Assembly: GCA_944323475.1 (NCBI GenBank)
Contig: CALUSQ010000014.1
Coordinates: 1-51,357, forward strand
Direction of reading: 5' to 3'
DNA from: Candidatus Gastranaerophilales bacterium
GTDB lineage: Bacteria > Cyanobacteriota > Vampirovibrionia > Gastranaerophilales > Gastranaerophilaceae
DNA: 51,357 nucleotides
In this document: one piece after another, positions 36,724 through 44,995 of the stretch
Numbering within the stretch: the first letter of the stretch is position 1
How the letters are laid out: each line of letters starts with the position of its first letter
Made by a program: the position numbers and the translations under genes
The notes under the pieces: model-generated
Told to the model about the DNA's origin: nothing
Databases searched by the model: none
What the model saw: only the letters and a program-made list of their open reading frames with translations

Positions 36724-38195
36724 TTAACTTTGAAGTATTTTTTTACTTCTGCTTTATATATATTGACATTAGGCTGTGTAACTTCCGGTAATATCTCAAG
36801 TTTTTGATTTGGATTTTCTTGTTGTGAATTTAGAGCTCGAACCATCATGCCTGTATACATAGCTTCAAAATGTTTTAGTTCAACAAACTCACCAATACTT
36901 TCCGGTGACAAATCTTTTAATTCAATAAGAGCTACTGGATGTCTTTCACTGTATGATTTGAAAGACCCATCTATCAGTGCGTTATAAGCTTTATATTGTT
37001 CAGTGTGAATGTTTTTAAGCTTATTAAATGTATAAAAAGATGTTTTGTTGTTAGAATCAAGATCTGATTCTGTTGAATTATGTAAAAATTCAGGACCAAT
37101 CAAATCAGCAGAAACACGATACAAAGATTTGTGTGATTCCTTTTTCATCTGTGTATTCCAAAGTTTTGTTCCTTCAAATACATCGCCAAAATAATAATCA
37201 TGCTGATTTGTTTTTCCATTTATAATACAATCTGCATTAAACATTGCTCTTTGCATAGCCAAATTCTTATCAAAATTAAGTTCCATAAATCTTTTTTGAG
37301 CTTTTAAAGAAGCTTCCAACATTTTTTTCATATCAGACTTCGACATACCTGCCCAAGCAAGTGCAGTAAGTGTATGATCATCAAAAGCACCAAATCTGCC
37401 AACACATCCATCATGGATAACACCGCATTTGTAGCCTTTTTGCTGTGCTATTTTTCTAAGTTTACTTTTAGATTCATCTTTATCTGTAATACATACAAAG
37501 TGTTTTGAAACCTCTTCTTGTGCTTTATTTAATGCATTTTCATCAGAAAGTCCCTCTTTTTTATATTCATTTTTAAAATATTCTAAAAATGCTTTTTCAA
37601 CATATTCATAACCTGTACTCGGTTCTAAAGTTGTTCCGGATTTTGAAGCGATCATAATAGATACATCTTTTAAATCACCTAATTTTTCAATAAATTTGCT
37701 CATACTATCAGGATCAACCGCTGAAAGAAAAATAACGTTATCAGCTTTTTTATTTAAAGAAAGCATATTTTCTATAGTATGTTTTGAACCGCCAATACCA
37801 ATTATGCCTAATTTTCTAGGTCCATTTGCTTTCATTGAATTAGCAAGTGAGTATATTTCATCCAATCTGTTTATTTGTATTTCCGGCAAATTGTTTATCC
37901 ATGCTAGTTCTTGAGAGGTTTTACCTGCTCTGCTCTTCAATTCATTTATTGATTCGTATGCAATTTTTTCATATTTTTTCTCAAGATTATCAATAGGAAT
38001 ACTAAACAAGACACTTATATTTTCTCCTGCATTTACGCCTTGAAGATAAGCCAAAAGACTCGGTGCCATAACTTTTTGTACTGTATTTTCACTTTCAATA
38101 TTCGAATCAAAGCTTGCATTTTCTGCTTTAAAAGAAGAAACAAATGGCTTTTGATTTGTATAATTAATATTTAAAGGTAAAAATTTTTGTATCAT
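36720..38195 (-). CDS. pgi: Glucose-6-phosphate isomerase (divergent, with tagged N-terminus)
   Basis: The 491-residue protein shows the phosphoglucose isomerase fold: GIGGSKHTIE and SKSGTT bind the phosphate, and VGRFGAFDDHTLTAL and LHNSTESDL match the catalytic regions. The C-terminus has QPNVNIYK. It interconverts glucose 6-phosphate and fructose 6-phosphate. The first 30 residues are an extension containing NQKPFVSSFKAEN (SFKA at 21-24), like the FKG tag of unknown proteins in this window. ATG 38195 has AGGAAT nine bases upstream; a TTG at 38213 is less likely. TATAAT lies about 25 bases before the start. Confidence 0.88.
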   Translation of the reverse strand: MIQKFLPLNINYTNQKPFVSSFKAENASFDSNIESENTVQKVMAPSLLAYLQGVNAGENISVLFSIPIDNLEKKYEKIAYESINELKSRAGKTSQELAWINNLPEIQINRLDEIYSLANSMKANGPRKLGIIGIGGSKHTIENMLSLNKKADNVIFLSAVDPDSMSKFIEKLGDLKDVSIMIASKSGTTLEPSTGYEYVEKAFLEYFKNEYKKEGLSDENALNKAQEEVSKHFVCITDKDESKSKLRKIAQQKGYKCGVIHDGCVGRFGAFDDHTLTALAWAGMSKSDMKKMLEASLKAQKRFMELNFDKNLAMQRAMFNADCIINGKTNQHDYYFGDVFEGTKLWNTQMKKESHKSLYRVSADLIGPEFLHNSTESDLDSNNKTSFYTFNKLKNIHTEQYKAYNALIDGSFKSYSERHPVALIELKDLSPESIGEFVELKHFEAMYTGMMVRALNSQQENPNQKLEILPEVTQPNVNIYKAEVKKYFKVN

Positions 38196-38279
38196 TTTAA
38201 TATTCCTAATCAATTCACCATTATAATAAGTATCGTAAAAAAATATTATGCCAGAAAAACTTTTTTAAATTTATATTTT

Positions 38280-38309
38280 TTTACAATAAATTAAACAACA
38301 TGATAAAAT
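38280..38309 (+). promoter_or_regulatory. Promoter of the DtxR-like gene, leaderless layout
   Basis: TTTACA (38280-38285) and TAAAAT (38304-38309) are separated by 18 bases, and the ATG begins six bases after the -10 box. Confidence 0.55.
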
Positions 38310-38315
38310 AAGTTT

Positions 38316-38741
38316 ATGGAAAAACTATCACAAAGTTTAGAGGATTATTTAGAAACAATATATACAGAAGTACAATCAAAAAATTGTGCCAAAGTTACTG
38401 ATATTGCAACACTTTTGAATGTAAGGAAAGCTTCTGTAACAGGAGCATTGAATACATTATCAGAAAAAGGCTATATAAACTATACCCCATATTCTGTTAT
38501 CACTTTAACAAAAAAAGGTGAAGAAACTGCTCAAAAAATACTGCTGCGACACAAAGTAATGACTAATTTTTTGAAAAACATATTAAATTTAAGCGAAGAA
38601 GAAGCAACAGAAAATGCTTGCAGAATGGAACATATAATGACGGAAGAAATGTTCAGAAGAATACATTCTTTTTCACATTTTATACAAGACTATGCAAAGT
38701 CTGATAAAAAATTCCAAGAAAAATTGCAAAAGCTTTTTTAA
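38316..38741 (+). CDS. DtxR/MntR-family metal-dependent transcription regulator
   Basis: The 141-residue protein has the MntR/DtxR layout. LSQSLEDYLETIYTEV opens a winged helix with KVTDIATLLNVRKASVTGALNTLSEKGYI as helix-turn-helix. A dimerisation domain follows with LLRHKVMTNFLKNILNL and ENACRMEHIM, whose Cys, Glu and His are typical metal ligands. It lacks the C-terminal SH3-like domain, as in MntR. It probably senses iron or manganese, but no metal transporter gene is adjacent. It has no ribosome binding site. Confidence 0.9.
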   Translation: MEKLSQSLEDYLETIYTEVQSKNCAKVTDIATLLNVRKASVTGALNTLSEKGYINYTPYSVITLTKKGEETAQKILLRHKVMTNFLKNILNLSEEEATENACRMEHIMTEEMFRRIHSFSHFIQDYAKSDKKFQEKLQKLF

Positions 38742-38746
38742 ATTTT

Positions 38747-40510
38747 TTACATTCTTTCCGGTGCATCAACAGCCAAAAGGTCAAGTGATGTTTTAATTAC
38801 AATTGAAACTGATTTAACCAAAGCCAATCTTGCAGCAGAAAGGGATTTGTCTTCTGTAAGAACTCTTGAGAATGTATAAAACTGATGAAAACATCCTGCA
38901 AGCTCCTGCAGATATTTACAAATCAAATATGGTGCTCTGTTTTTCGCAGCCATAAGAATCATAGGCTTAAACTCTTCAAGTTTAAGTACAAGTTTTTTAG
39001 CAGATGCAACAGATTTTTCATCATCTACAAGCCAAAGTTTATTTAAATCAGCATTCATAATTGCATTATCTAACTCGGTTTCTTCAAAAAGAGGAACTAT
39101 TTTTTCTTTTGTTTCAACATTCACACGTTCACTTTTTGCATTTCTGAATATAGAACAAGCTCTAGCGTGTGCATATTGAACATAGAAAACTGGATTGTCA
39201 TCTGTTTTAGATTTTGCAAGCTCTATATCAAAATCCAGTGTTGTATCAATGCTTCTGATAATCATCCAATATCTGGTGGCATCAACACCAACCTCATCAA
39301 TTAAATCTTCAAGGGTAACCATATTTTTTCTTTTACCCATACGAACAGCTTCACCATTGAGAACAATATTCACCAATTGTCCCAAAAGTACTTCAAGTTT
39401 ATCTGGATTATCACCAAGAGCCTCAATTGATGCTCTCATTCTTGCAACATATCCATGATGATCTGCGCCCCAGATATTAATAAGCTTGTCAAAGCCTCTT
39501 TTGATTTTGTCATGGTGATAAGCTATATCAGCGGTCAGATATGTATTTGACCCGTCAGATTTTCTAAGAACTCTATCCTGGTCATCACCAAATAATGATG
39601 ATTTGAACCAAATTGCATCATCTTTGTCATACAACATACCTTTGTCTTTTAGCTGTTTTACACATGCTTCTACTTTGCCTGACTTGTGCAAATCAGTTTC
39701 AAAATAAAAATTGTCAAAATCAGTTTTAAACTTTTTCAAAAGTTCTTTTTGCAAACCAAGCATTTTTAATTTTGCATAAGTTGATAACTTATCAAGTTGT
39801 TCAACAGTAATATTTGCTAATTCTTCTGGTAATTTTTCAACAAACTCTGGTTCATCTTTAACAAACTCTTTAGCCAAAGGAATCAAATATTCTCCAGGAT
39901 AAAAAGATTTTCTTTCAACTTCATCCGTCGGAAAATCAACTTTTTTCCCTTTTTCCTGCATAACTCTGATATATAAAGAACGTCCTAAATTTTTAATCTG
40001 ATTACCTGCATCATTAACATAAAATTCTTGATATACCTCATATCCGGCAAACTTGAGTAAATTTGCCAATGCACTACCCATTGCAGCCCATCTGCCATGT
40101 CCGATATGAAATGGACCTGTAGGATTTGCAGAAACATACTCTAATATAACTTTTTGATTAATCCCAAAATCATTAGAACCATACTGTGATTTTTCATTTA
40201 AAATTTCACTAACTATACTGTTCAGAAAAGATTTGCCTAATTTAAAGTTGATAAAACCAGCAACTGTAGAAATTTCACAGTCCTTTATATTAATTTCCGA
40301 TGCAACAACCTGAGCAATAGCAGGAGGAGCCATTTTGGCATATCTAGCAAGTGAAGAAACATTAACAGCCATATCACCAAATTCTTCATTCTTTGGAGTT
40401 TCTGCATTTAAAGAAAACTCATCGTTCTCTTTCATTTGATTCAATTTGCCGTCTTTCAAAGCTTTTTTTATTGCTTCTGTCGTAATATCAAGAATATATT
40501 GTTTTAGCAT
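38747..40510 (-). CDS. argS: Arginyl-tRNA synthetase ArgS
   Basis: The 587-residue class I synthetase charges tRNA-Arg. The HIGH motif reads FHIGHGRWAAMG, and the KMSK loop is degenerate (VRMGKRKNMVTLEDL), as in many ArgRS. The N-terminal Add-1 domain (NAETPKNEEFGDMAVNVS) and the C-terminal LLAVDAPERM are present. ATG 40510 is preceded by AAGGTGG; the frame extends 14 codons upstream without support. It is the last gene of a minus-strand run that includes thiL and ispD. Confidence 0.97.
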   Translation of the reverse strand: MLKQYILDITTEAIKKALKDGKLNQMKENDEFSLNAETPKNEEFGDMAVNVSSLARYAKMAPPAIAQVVASEINIKDCEISTVAGFINFKLGKSFLNSIVSEILNEKSQYGSNDFGINQKVILEYVSANPTGPFHIGHGRWAAMGSALANLLKFAGYEVYQEFYVNDAGNQIKNLGRSLYIRVMQEKGKKVDFPTDEVERKSFYPGEYLIPLAKEFVKDEPEFVEKLPEELANITVEQLDKLSTYAKLKMLGLQKELLKKFKTDFDNFYFETDLHKSGKVEACVKQLKDKGMLYDKDDAIWFKSSLFGDDQDRVLRKSDGSNTYLTADIAYHHDKIKRGFDKLINIWGADHHGYVARMRASIEALGDNPDKLEVLLGQLVNIVLNGEAVRMGKRKNMVTLEDLIDEVGVDATRYWMIIRSIDTTLDFDIELAKSKTDDNPVFYVQYAHARACSIFRNAKSERVNVETKEKIVPLFEETELDNAIMNADLNKLWLVDDEKSVASAKKLVLKLEEFKPMILMAAKNRAPYLICKYLQELAGCFHQFYTFSRVLTEDKSLSAARLALVKSVSIVIKTSLDLLAVDAPERM

Positions 40511-40585
40511 AATCCACCTTAATATTTGTATTCCTAGATAGATTATAGCCAAAACAAACTACAATAAAAACACAAAGCAATTTTT

Positions 40586-40750
40586 TTAATTATCCTTAGA
40601 CATTCCTAAAAATTTTTTTCGCATAATATAAGCACACAAACCATCGATATTATCTATACAAATATCAAGCACTCTCATCAAACGCACTATATCATTTTGC
40701 ATTTTTTGATATTTAAGTTCTTCCTCGCTAAAATCTTTATTTTGATCCAT
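40586..40750 (-). CDS. Small helical protein of 54 residues (unknown)
   Basis: This short frame encodes MDQNKDFSEEEL at the N-terminus, a helical middle (QNDIVRLMRVLDICIDNIDG) and a basic end MRKKFLGMSKDN. AGGG lies about eight bases before the ATG. It sits between ispD and argS on the same strand with no competing gene. The regular helix-forming pattern and ribosome site make it a plausible real gene, but no family is recognised. Confidence 0.5.
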   Translation of the reverse strand: MDQNKDFSEEELKYQKMQNDIVRLMRVLDICIDNIDGLCAYIMRKKFLGMSKDN

Positions 40751-40822
40751 TATCTATTTCCCTGCTTAACATAGATATATTATCGGTAAGTTTTGTTAAA
40801 ACTTTAAATTTGTAAAGTTATA

Positions 40823-41488
40823 TTAATGATTTATTTCATTATAAAGTTCTTGAGCAATATAAAGGTCTTTTTTGGTAGTAATTTTGATATTTGAGTAGCT
40901 ACCCTCTACGACATAAACATCGTAACCCAAAGACTCCAACATGCCTGCATCATCAGAAAAAGCTTGTCCTTGTAACTTTTTGTGCACATCAAAAATCAAA
41001 TTGTAATCAAAAATTTGAGGAGTTTGAACAGCCCACAAATAATTTCTATCAGGAGTTTCAACAATTTTTTGATTATCATCAACTTTTTTTATTGTATCGA
41101 CAGCTTTGACAGCAACAATAGCCGCCTTGTTTTGAAGAGCTTTTTTAATACATTTTTCAATATCATCTTTTTTTATTAATGGACGAGCAGCATCATGTAT
41201 TGCAACAATATCAGGATTTGAGCAAACCTTTAATGCATTAAATATAGATTCTTGTCTGGTTGCTCCGCCTCTTATTATTTTGACCAAATCATTATTTTGA
41301 GTAAGTTCTTTAACAACAGGTTCAAGACTTTCTGAGGCAGAAACAATTATTTCAACAGGATTAAAGGGTAAAAATGCATCGATTGAATGTAATATTACCT
41401 CTTTGTCATCAATTTTTTCCAACAACTTATTTTTATTACCGTATCGACTTGAAGTGCCACCTGCTGTGACTATTGCTGAAAATCTCAT
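40823..41488 (-). CDS. ispD: 2-C-methyl-D-erythritol 4-phosphate cytidylyltransferase IspD
   Basis: The 221-residue enzyme couples CTP to MEP in the isoprenoid pathway that IspE continues. The nucleotide-binding VTAGGTSSRYG near the N-terminus, RGGATRQESI and VAIHDAARPL are typical. Its ATG overlaps the thiL stop by four bases (ATGA), so translation is coupled. No ispF domain is fused. Confidence 0.95.
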   Translation of the reverse strand: MRFSAIVTAGGTSSRYGNKNKLLEKIDDKEVILHSIDAFLPFNPVEIIVSASESLEPVVKELTQNNDLVKIIRGGATRQESIFNALKVCSNPDIVAIHDAARPLIKKDDIEKCIKKALQNKAAIVAVKAVDTIKKVDDNQKIVETPDRNYLWAVQTPQIFDYNLIFDVHKKLQGQAFSDDAGMLESLGYDVYVVEGSYSNIKITTKKDLYIAQELYNEINH

Positions 41489-42462
41489 CTTTTATCCTCT
41501 TTTGTATAAAAATGATTATAACTTTTTTCTAAAAATGTCTGCTCGTTTATAATAACATTTTTGCCTTCATCGTTTATATAAACAGCAGGATTGGAGTTAG
41601 TTTCTTCAACAACACCTATTTTAAAGAATTTTTTATTATCAAGTTTTTCAAAGTCATTTAAAGACATACAAAATACTAATTGATAATCTTCTCCACCCCA
41701 TAAAACAAGATTTTTATAATCTTTTGGAAAAACATCCTTTAGGTCTTTACTTACAGGAACATTTTGAAAATCAATATTCATTTTCACATTGCTTGCAACA
41801 GATAATTTGTATAATGCATCTCCCAGACCGTCAGAAGAATCCATCATAGCAAAATTATGGCTTGCTGCTTGTGCGAGTAATTGGCTTTTTATTATTTGAG
41901 CAGAAGGGTTCAAATGTGTGTCGATAAGAGCTTTATTAATTTTCCTTTTTTCACACAAAAGCCTTAAACCACCTGCACTATCACCATGGACACCTGTCAC
42001 AGCGACAACATCTTTCGATTTTGCATAACTTCTTGAAACAGAATATTTCATGATACTTTTACCTACAGCACATATAGAAACATATACCTTATCAGAAGCT
42101 GTTATATCACCACCGGCAACTACAATATCATACTGATTGCAAACCTCATTTACCCCTCTATAAAAATCATCCACAAAATTTTCATTGATAGTACTGGGCA
42201 AAGAAAGAGAAATAGTAACAAAAACAGGCTTAGCACACATTGCTGCCAAATCAGACAGATTTACATTCATAGATTTTTGACCCAATTGATATGGAGTAAT
42301 ATAATCAATCAAAAAATGAACTCCCTCAACTAAAGAATCCTGTGTTACAAACAGCCCTTTATTTTTAAAAATATCAGAAGAAAAATATGCACAATCATCA
42401 CCTAAATATGATGAATCACTCAATATATTTTTAATCCTATCAATATACAAAAGCTCTTTCAT
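41485..42462 (-). CDS. thiL: Thiamine-monophosphate kinase ThiL
   Basis: The 325-residue ATP-dependent kinase makes thiamine diphosphate from thiamine monophosphate. LGDDCAYF, QDSLVEGVHF, VAGGDITASDKVY and MDSSDGLGDALYKL are the family signatures. A TAAAAT box ends six bases before the ATG with no ribosome site. The start codon also lies in one arm of a 14-base inverted repeat. It overlaps ispD by four bases and follows two DUF4013 genes on the same strand. Confidence 0.95.
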   Translation of the reverse strand: MKELLYIDRIKNILSDSSYLGDDCAYFSSDIFKNKGLFVTQDSLVEGVHFLIDYITPYQLGQKSMNVNLSDLAAMCAKPVFVTISLSLPSTINENFVDDFYRGVNEVCNQYDIVVAGGDITASDKVYVSICAVGKSIMKYSVSRSYAKSKDVVAVTGVHGDSAGGLRLLCEKRKINKALIDTHLNPSAQIIKSQLLAQAASHNFAMMDSSDGLGDALYKLSVASNVKMNIDFQNVPVSKDLKDVFPKDYKNLVLWGGEDYQLVFCMSLNDFEKLDNKKFFKIGVVEETNSNPAVYINDEGKNVIINEQTFLEKSYNHFYTKEDKR

Positions 42463-42490
42463 AGTAACATTTTACCATGAAGGAGCTTTT
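42449..42490. repeat. 14-base inverted repeat straddling the thiL start
   Basis: AAAAGCTCTTTCAT (42449-42462) and ATGAAGGAGCTTTT (42477-42490) are complementary at 13 of 14 positions around a 14-base spacer. The right arm in thiL mRNA holds the start codon and first codons (MKELL), and the spacer holds the TAAAAT box. Read-through RNA from the upstream DUF4013 gene could fold and mask the thiL start, or terminate at the trailing TTTT. Confidence 0.65.
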
Positions 42491-42512
42491 GACTCAGTTA
42501 TATATTTTTATG

Positions 42513-43295
42513 TTAATTTTCAGATGTTTGCTTTTCTTTAGACAGTGCAAACTGTGCACATATCTCAGCTATTACGTAATATATGTAAATATAAAGAACA
42601 GGAATAAATATTACCCCTACTAATGTAGCCATTAAAAATGAGCAGACTATTTGACAAAGCATTGTTACTGCAATAAAAAGTAAAATTAAAAAGCAATAAT
42701 TCATTGCATTATCTTTAACCATCAAAAATGCTTCCTTTAAGTTAACAAATGAAAGAATTTTTTTATACTTAAAAAAGTTTGTCATCATTAATGGTAAAAA
42801 TACCATTGTCAATATATATAAAAACATCAATAACGCACCGAAAGCTACCAAAAACATAAAACCAAAAACATTCAGTGAAGAAATATGCTCTTTAATACCA
42901 GAAAGTCCAAATATACAAACTGCCAGAAATATCAAACCAAAGATAATGACAGGTAACAAATAAAGCAAATAACCTAAAGTATACTTCACTCCTAAAAACA
43001 TTAATGCTCCAAAATTTGACCAATCAGGGAGTATATAATCTTCTGGATTGTTAATCCTTCTATTTGCAGTTTCACAGACATATCCCGAAATAGCTAACCA
43101 AATGAGGATATAAAAAATTACAGCAGGAATAAATGTCAATAAAAAAACCAAAAAAGATCCGGAAAGCGTTGACAACAGAGGAAAAACGAAAACAGCAAAA
43201 GTCGAAAGAACTAACCCTCCACCGGCTAAAAGTTTGTTTCCCCATTGAGAATCTTTTGATATATAAGTTAACGCTTTTTCAAAGTCAAAAGTCAT
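42513..43295 (-). CDS. DUF4013-type integral membrane protein
   Basis: The 260-residue protein has about five or six hydrophobic helices and the conserved NNPEDYILPDWSNFGALMFLG loop between helix pairs, typical of DUF4013 membrane proteins. Function is unknown. It is a paralogue of the next upstream gene, ten bases away, sharing an N-terminal acidic helix, a WxNKLL or WLKKLI segment and the LPxW loop. thiL lies about 50 bases downstream. There is no signal peptide or enzymatic motif. Confidence 0.75.
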   Translation of the reverse strand: MTFDFEKALTYISKDSQWGNKLLAGGGLVLSTFAVFVFPLLSTLSGSFLVFLLTFIPAVIFYILIWLAISGYVCETANRRINNPEDYILPDWSNFGALMFLGVKYTLGYLLYLLPVIIFGLIFLAVCIFGLSGIKEHISSLNVFGFMFLVAFGALLMFLYILTMVFLPLMMTNFFKYKKILSFVNLKEAFLMVKDNAMNYCFLILLFIAVTMLCQIVCSFLMATLVGVIFIPVLYIYIYYVIAEICAQFALSKEKQTSEN

Positions 43296-43304
43296 AAATT
43301 CTCC

Positions 43305-44072
43305 TTACTTTTCAATTTGTTTTTTTTCAGTAATATTCAAAAATTGAACTGTTAAATCTAGTGTTATCAAATTTAAAAATATCCAGATAAAAGGTAGAAC
43401 AAATATACCGATGATTGTTAAGAACAATACTAATGATATGATATTTAAAATACAACCAAATGCAAAAATTAAAATAACAAGAATTACATATGAAAGAACG
43501 CAATCTTTTATTCTTTTATAAGCTTTAACTGCATTAATATAAGACGAAATTTTATAATCTATTATAAAATTTGCATTAAAAGCAAAATAAAATAGCAAAA
43601 ACAAAAAATACAAAGCTTGATACAAATAATTGATAAAAATCAAATTATCTTTGATCGTTGAAGATCCATTAGATTGTAATATCCCATCAAAAATCACAAT
43701 TACAAAACCTATTGCTAAATAAGGAATATAAAAAAGAGTTGATCCAACAAAACACTTAAAACCTATGAATACAAAAGTCCAAAATTCATTCCATTCGGGA
43801 AGTTTTGCATTTCTATCATGAATTCTCTCATGAGCAGCTTTGATACAAAAACCATTTACTGCACAAGCAAGAATAAACGCTAAAAATATACCCAAAATAA
43901 TTTGTAAAACAATAGAAAAATTAAATGTTTTTGAAGCAAATGCCAATATAATCGGTGTAAGCATAATAATTAAAGCCAAAAGAGAAATACCTGTCCCAAT
44001 TATAAGTTTTTTAAGCCAATTATTATCATTTTTACAAAAAGAAAATGTTTCTTCTAAAATATAATCTCTCAT
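43305..44072 (-). CDS. DUF4013-type integral membrane protein (tandem paralogue)
   Basis: The 255-residue protein has several transmembrane helices and the loop HDRNAKLPEWNEFWTFVFIG, which aligns with the LPDW loop of the neighbour at 42513. The two probably arose by tandem duplication. ATG 44072 has AGGAG seven bases upstream; the frame opens six codons earlier. It diverges from the metalloprotease gene across about 60 bases. The function of this family is not known. Confidence 0.72.
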   Translation of the reverse strand: MRDYILEETFSFCKNDNNWLKKLIIGTGISLLALIIMLTPIILAFASKTFNFSIVLQIILGIFLAFILACAVNGFCIKAAHERIHDRNAKLPEWNEFWTFVFIGFKCFVGSTLFYIPYLAIGFVIVIFDGILQSNGSSTIKDNLIFINYLYQALYFLFLLFYFAFNANFIIDYKISSYINAVKAYKRIKDCVLSYVILVILIFAFGCILNIISLVLFLTIIGIFVLPFIWIFLNLITLDLTVQFLNITEKKQIEK

Positions 44073-44133
44073 AATATCTCCTATTAACACAAACTATTAT
44101 TCGTAATTATACACTATATGTTATTATTTATCT

Positions 44134-44961
44134 ATGGAAAAGATTTATTTTACTTTTTTATTTATATTTTGTATTGCTACACTAACACAGACTGCAATGG
44201 CTCAGTCATACAATGAATGCAAAACATTTTTTAATGACGGAAAATACAATCTTGCCTCAAATTGTTTTTACTCAAGGATAAAAGATAACCCTAACGATGT
44301 TCAATCAAGATTTTGGTATGCTGCAGCATTATATTTTGACAGGAAATATGAACTTTCTTATGCTCAATACAACTATATTGCTCAAAAATATCCAAATTCA
44401 AATATAGGAAGATATTCAAAAAAAGAAGCAGAAAAAGTAAAAGCAAGAATTGAAAATATCTCTTATGCAAAATCAAATGATACAGGAAACTATCTATCAG
44501 ACTTGGATAGAACTTCAAAATGGACAAATATGCCAATTCGGGTTTGGATAGAACCTTGCTTATACACAACAACAGCACAAAAAGCTTTTAAAGAATGGCA
44601 ACAAAAAACAGGTAATATTGTAAGATTTGTTTTTGTTGGCAATAAAAATGCTGCGCAAATAAATGTGGAATTTGTAAGCATATTGAGCCAACCCTCGGCT
44701 GATAACCTTGGACTAACTACTCTCAAATATAATGGACGAAAAAATCTACACGCAAAAATAGAAATTCTCGAAAAAACAGCATCAAACAGAATGAAGACTC
44801 AAACACAATTATATGCAGTAATTCTGCACGAGATAGGTCACGCTCTAGGAATAAGCGGTCATAGCAGAAACAATAACGATATTATGTATGCAAATGATTT
44901 TACTAACGATATTCATCTCTCACAAAGAGATATAAATACAATACGAGCTATTTATAAATAG
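44134..44961 (+). CDS. Secreted matrixin-like zinc metalloprotease with TPR-like region
   Basis: The 275-residue protein has a signal peptide (about 1-23, ending AMAQ), two TPR-like helix pairs (about 26-105), and a C-terminal M10-like metzincin domain. The zinc site is HEIGHALGISGH (H232, E233, H236, H243), one residue longer before the last His than the classical HExxHxxGxxH, followed by the Met-turn NDIMYAND. It should act in the periplasm or outside the cell. No propeptide cysteine switch is evident. A TATTAT box ends six bases before the ATG and no ribosome site is present. A perfect palindrome covers the last codons. Confidence 0.85.
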   Translation: MEKIYFTFLFIFCIATLTQTAMAQSYNECKTFFNDGKYNLASNCFYSRIKDNPNDVQSRFWYAAALYFDRKYELSYAQYNYIAQKYPNSNIGRYSKKEAEKVKARIENISYAKSNDTGNYLSDLDRTSKWTNMPIRVWIEPCLYTTTAQKAFKEWQQKTGNIVRFVFVGNKNAAQINVEFVSILSQPSADNLGLTTLKYNGRKNLHAKIEILEKTASNRMKTQTQLYAVILHEIGHALGISGHSRNNNDIMYANDFTNDIHLSQRDINTIRAIYK

Positions 44962-44971
44962 CTCGTATTGT
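44938..44971. terminator. Perfect palindrome over the protease stop codon, probable terminator
   Basis: Bases 44938-44954 and 44955-44971 are exact 17-base complements with no spacer, centred within the last codons (the stop TAG is in the right arm). TTTAGGTTTT follows. It likely folds with a few unpaired loop bases and terminates the + strand gene; the convergent phosphohexomutase gene ends 25 bases away. Confidence 0.7.
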
Positions 44972-44995
44972 TTAGGTTTTATTAACTTATCAAAA

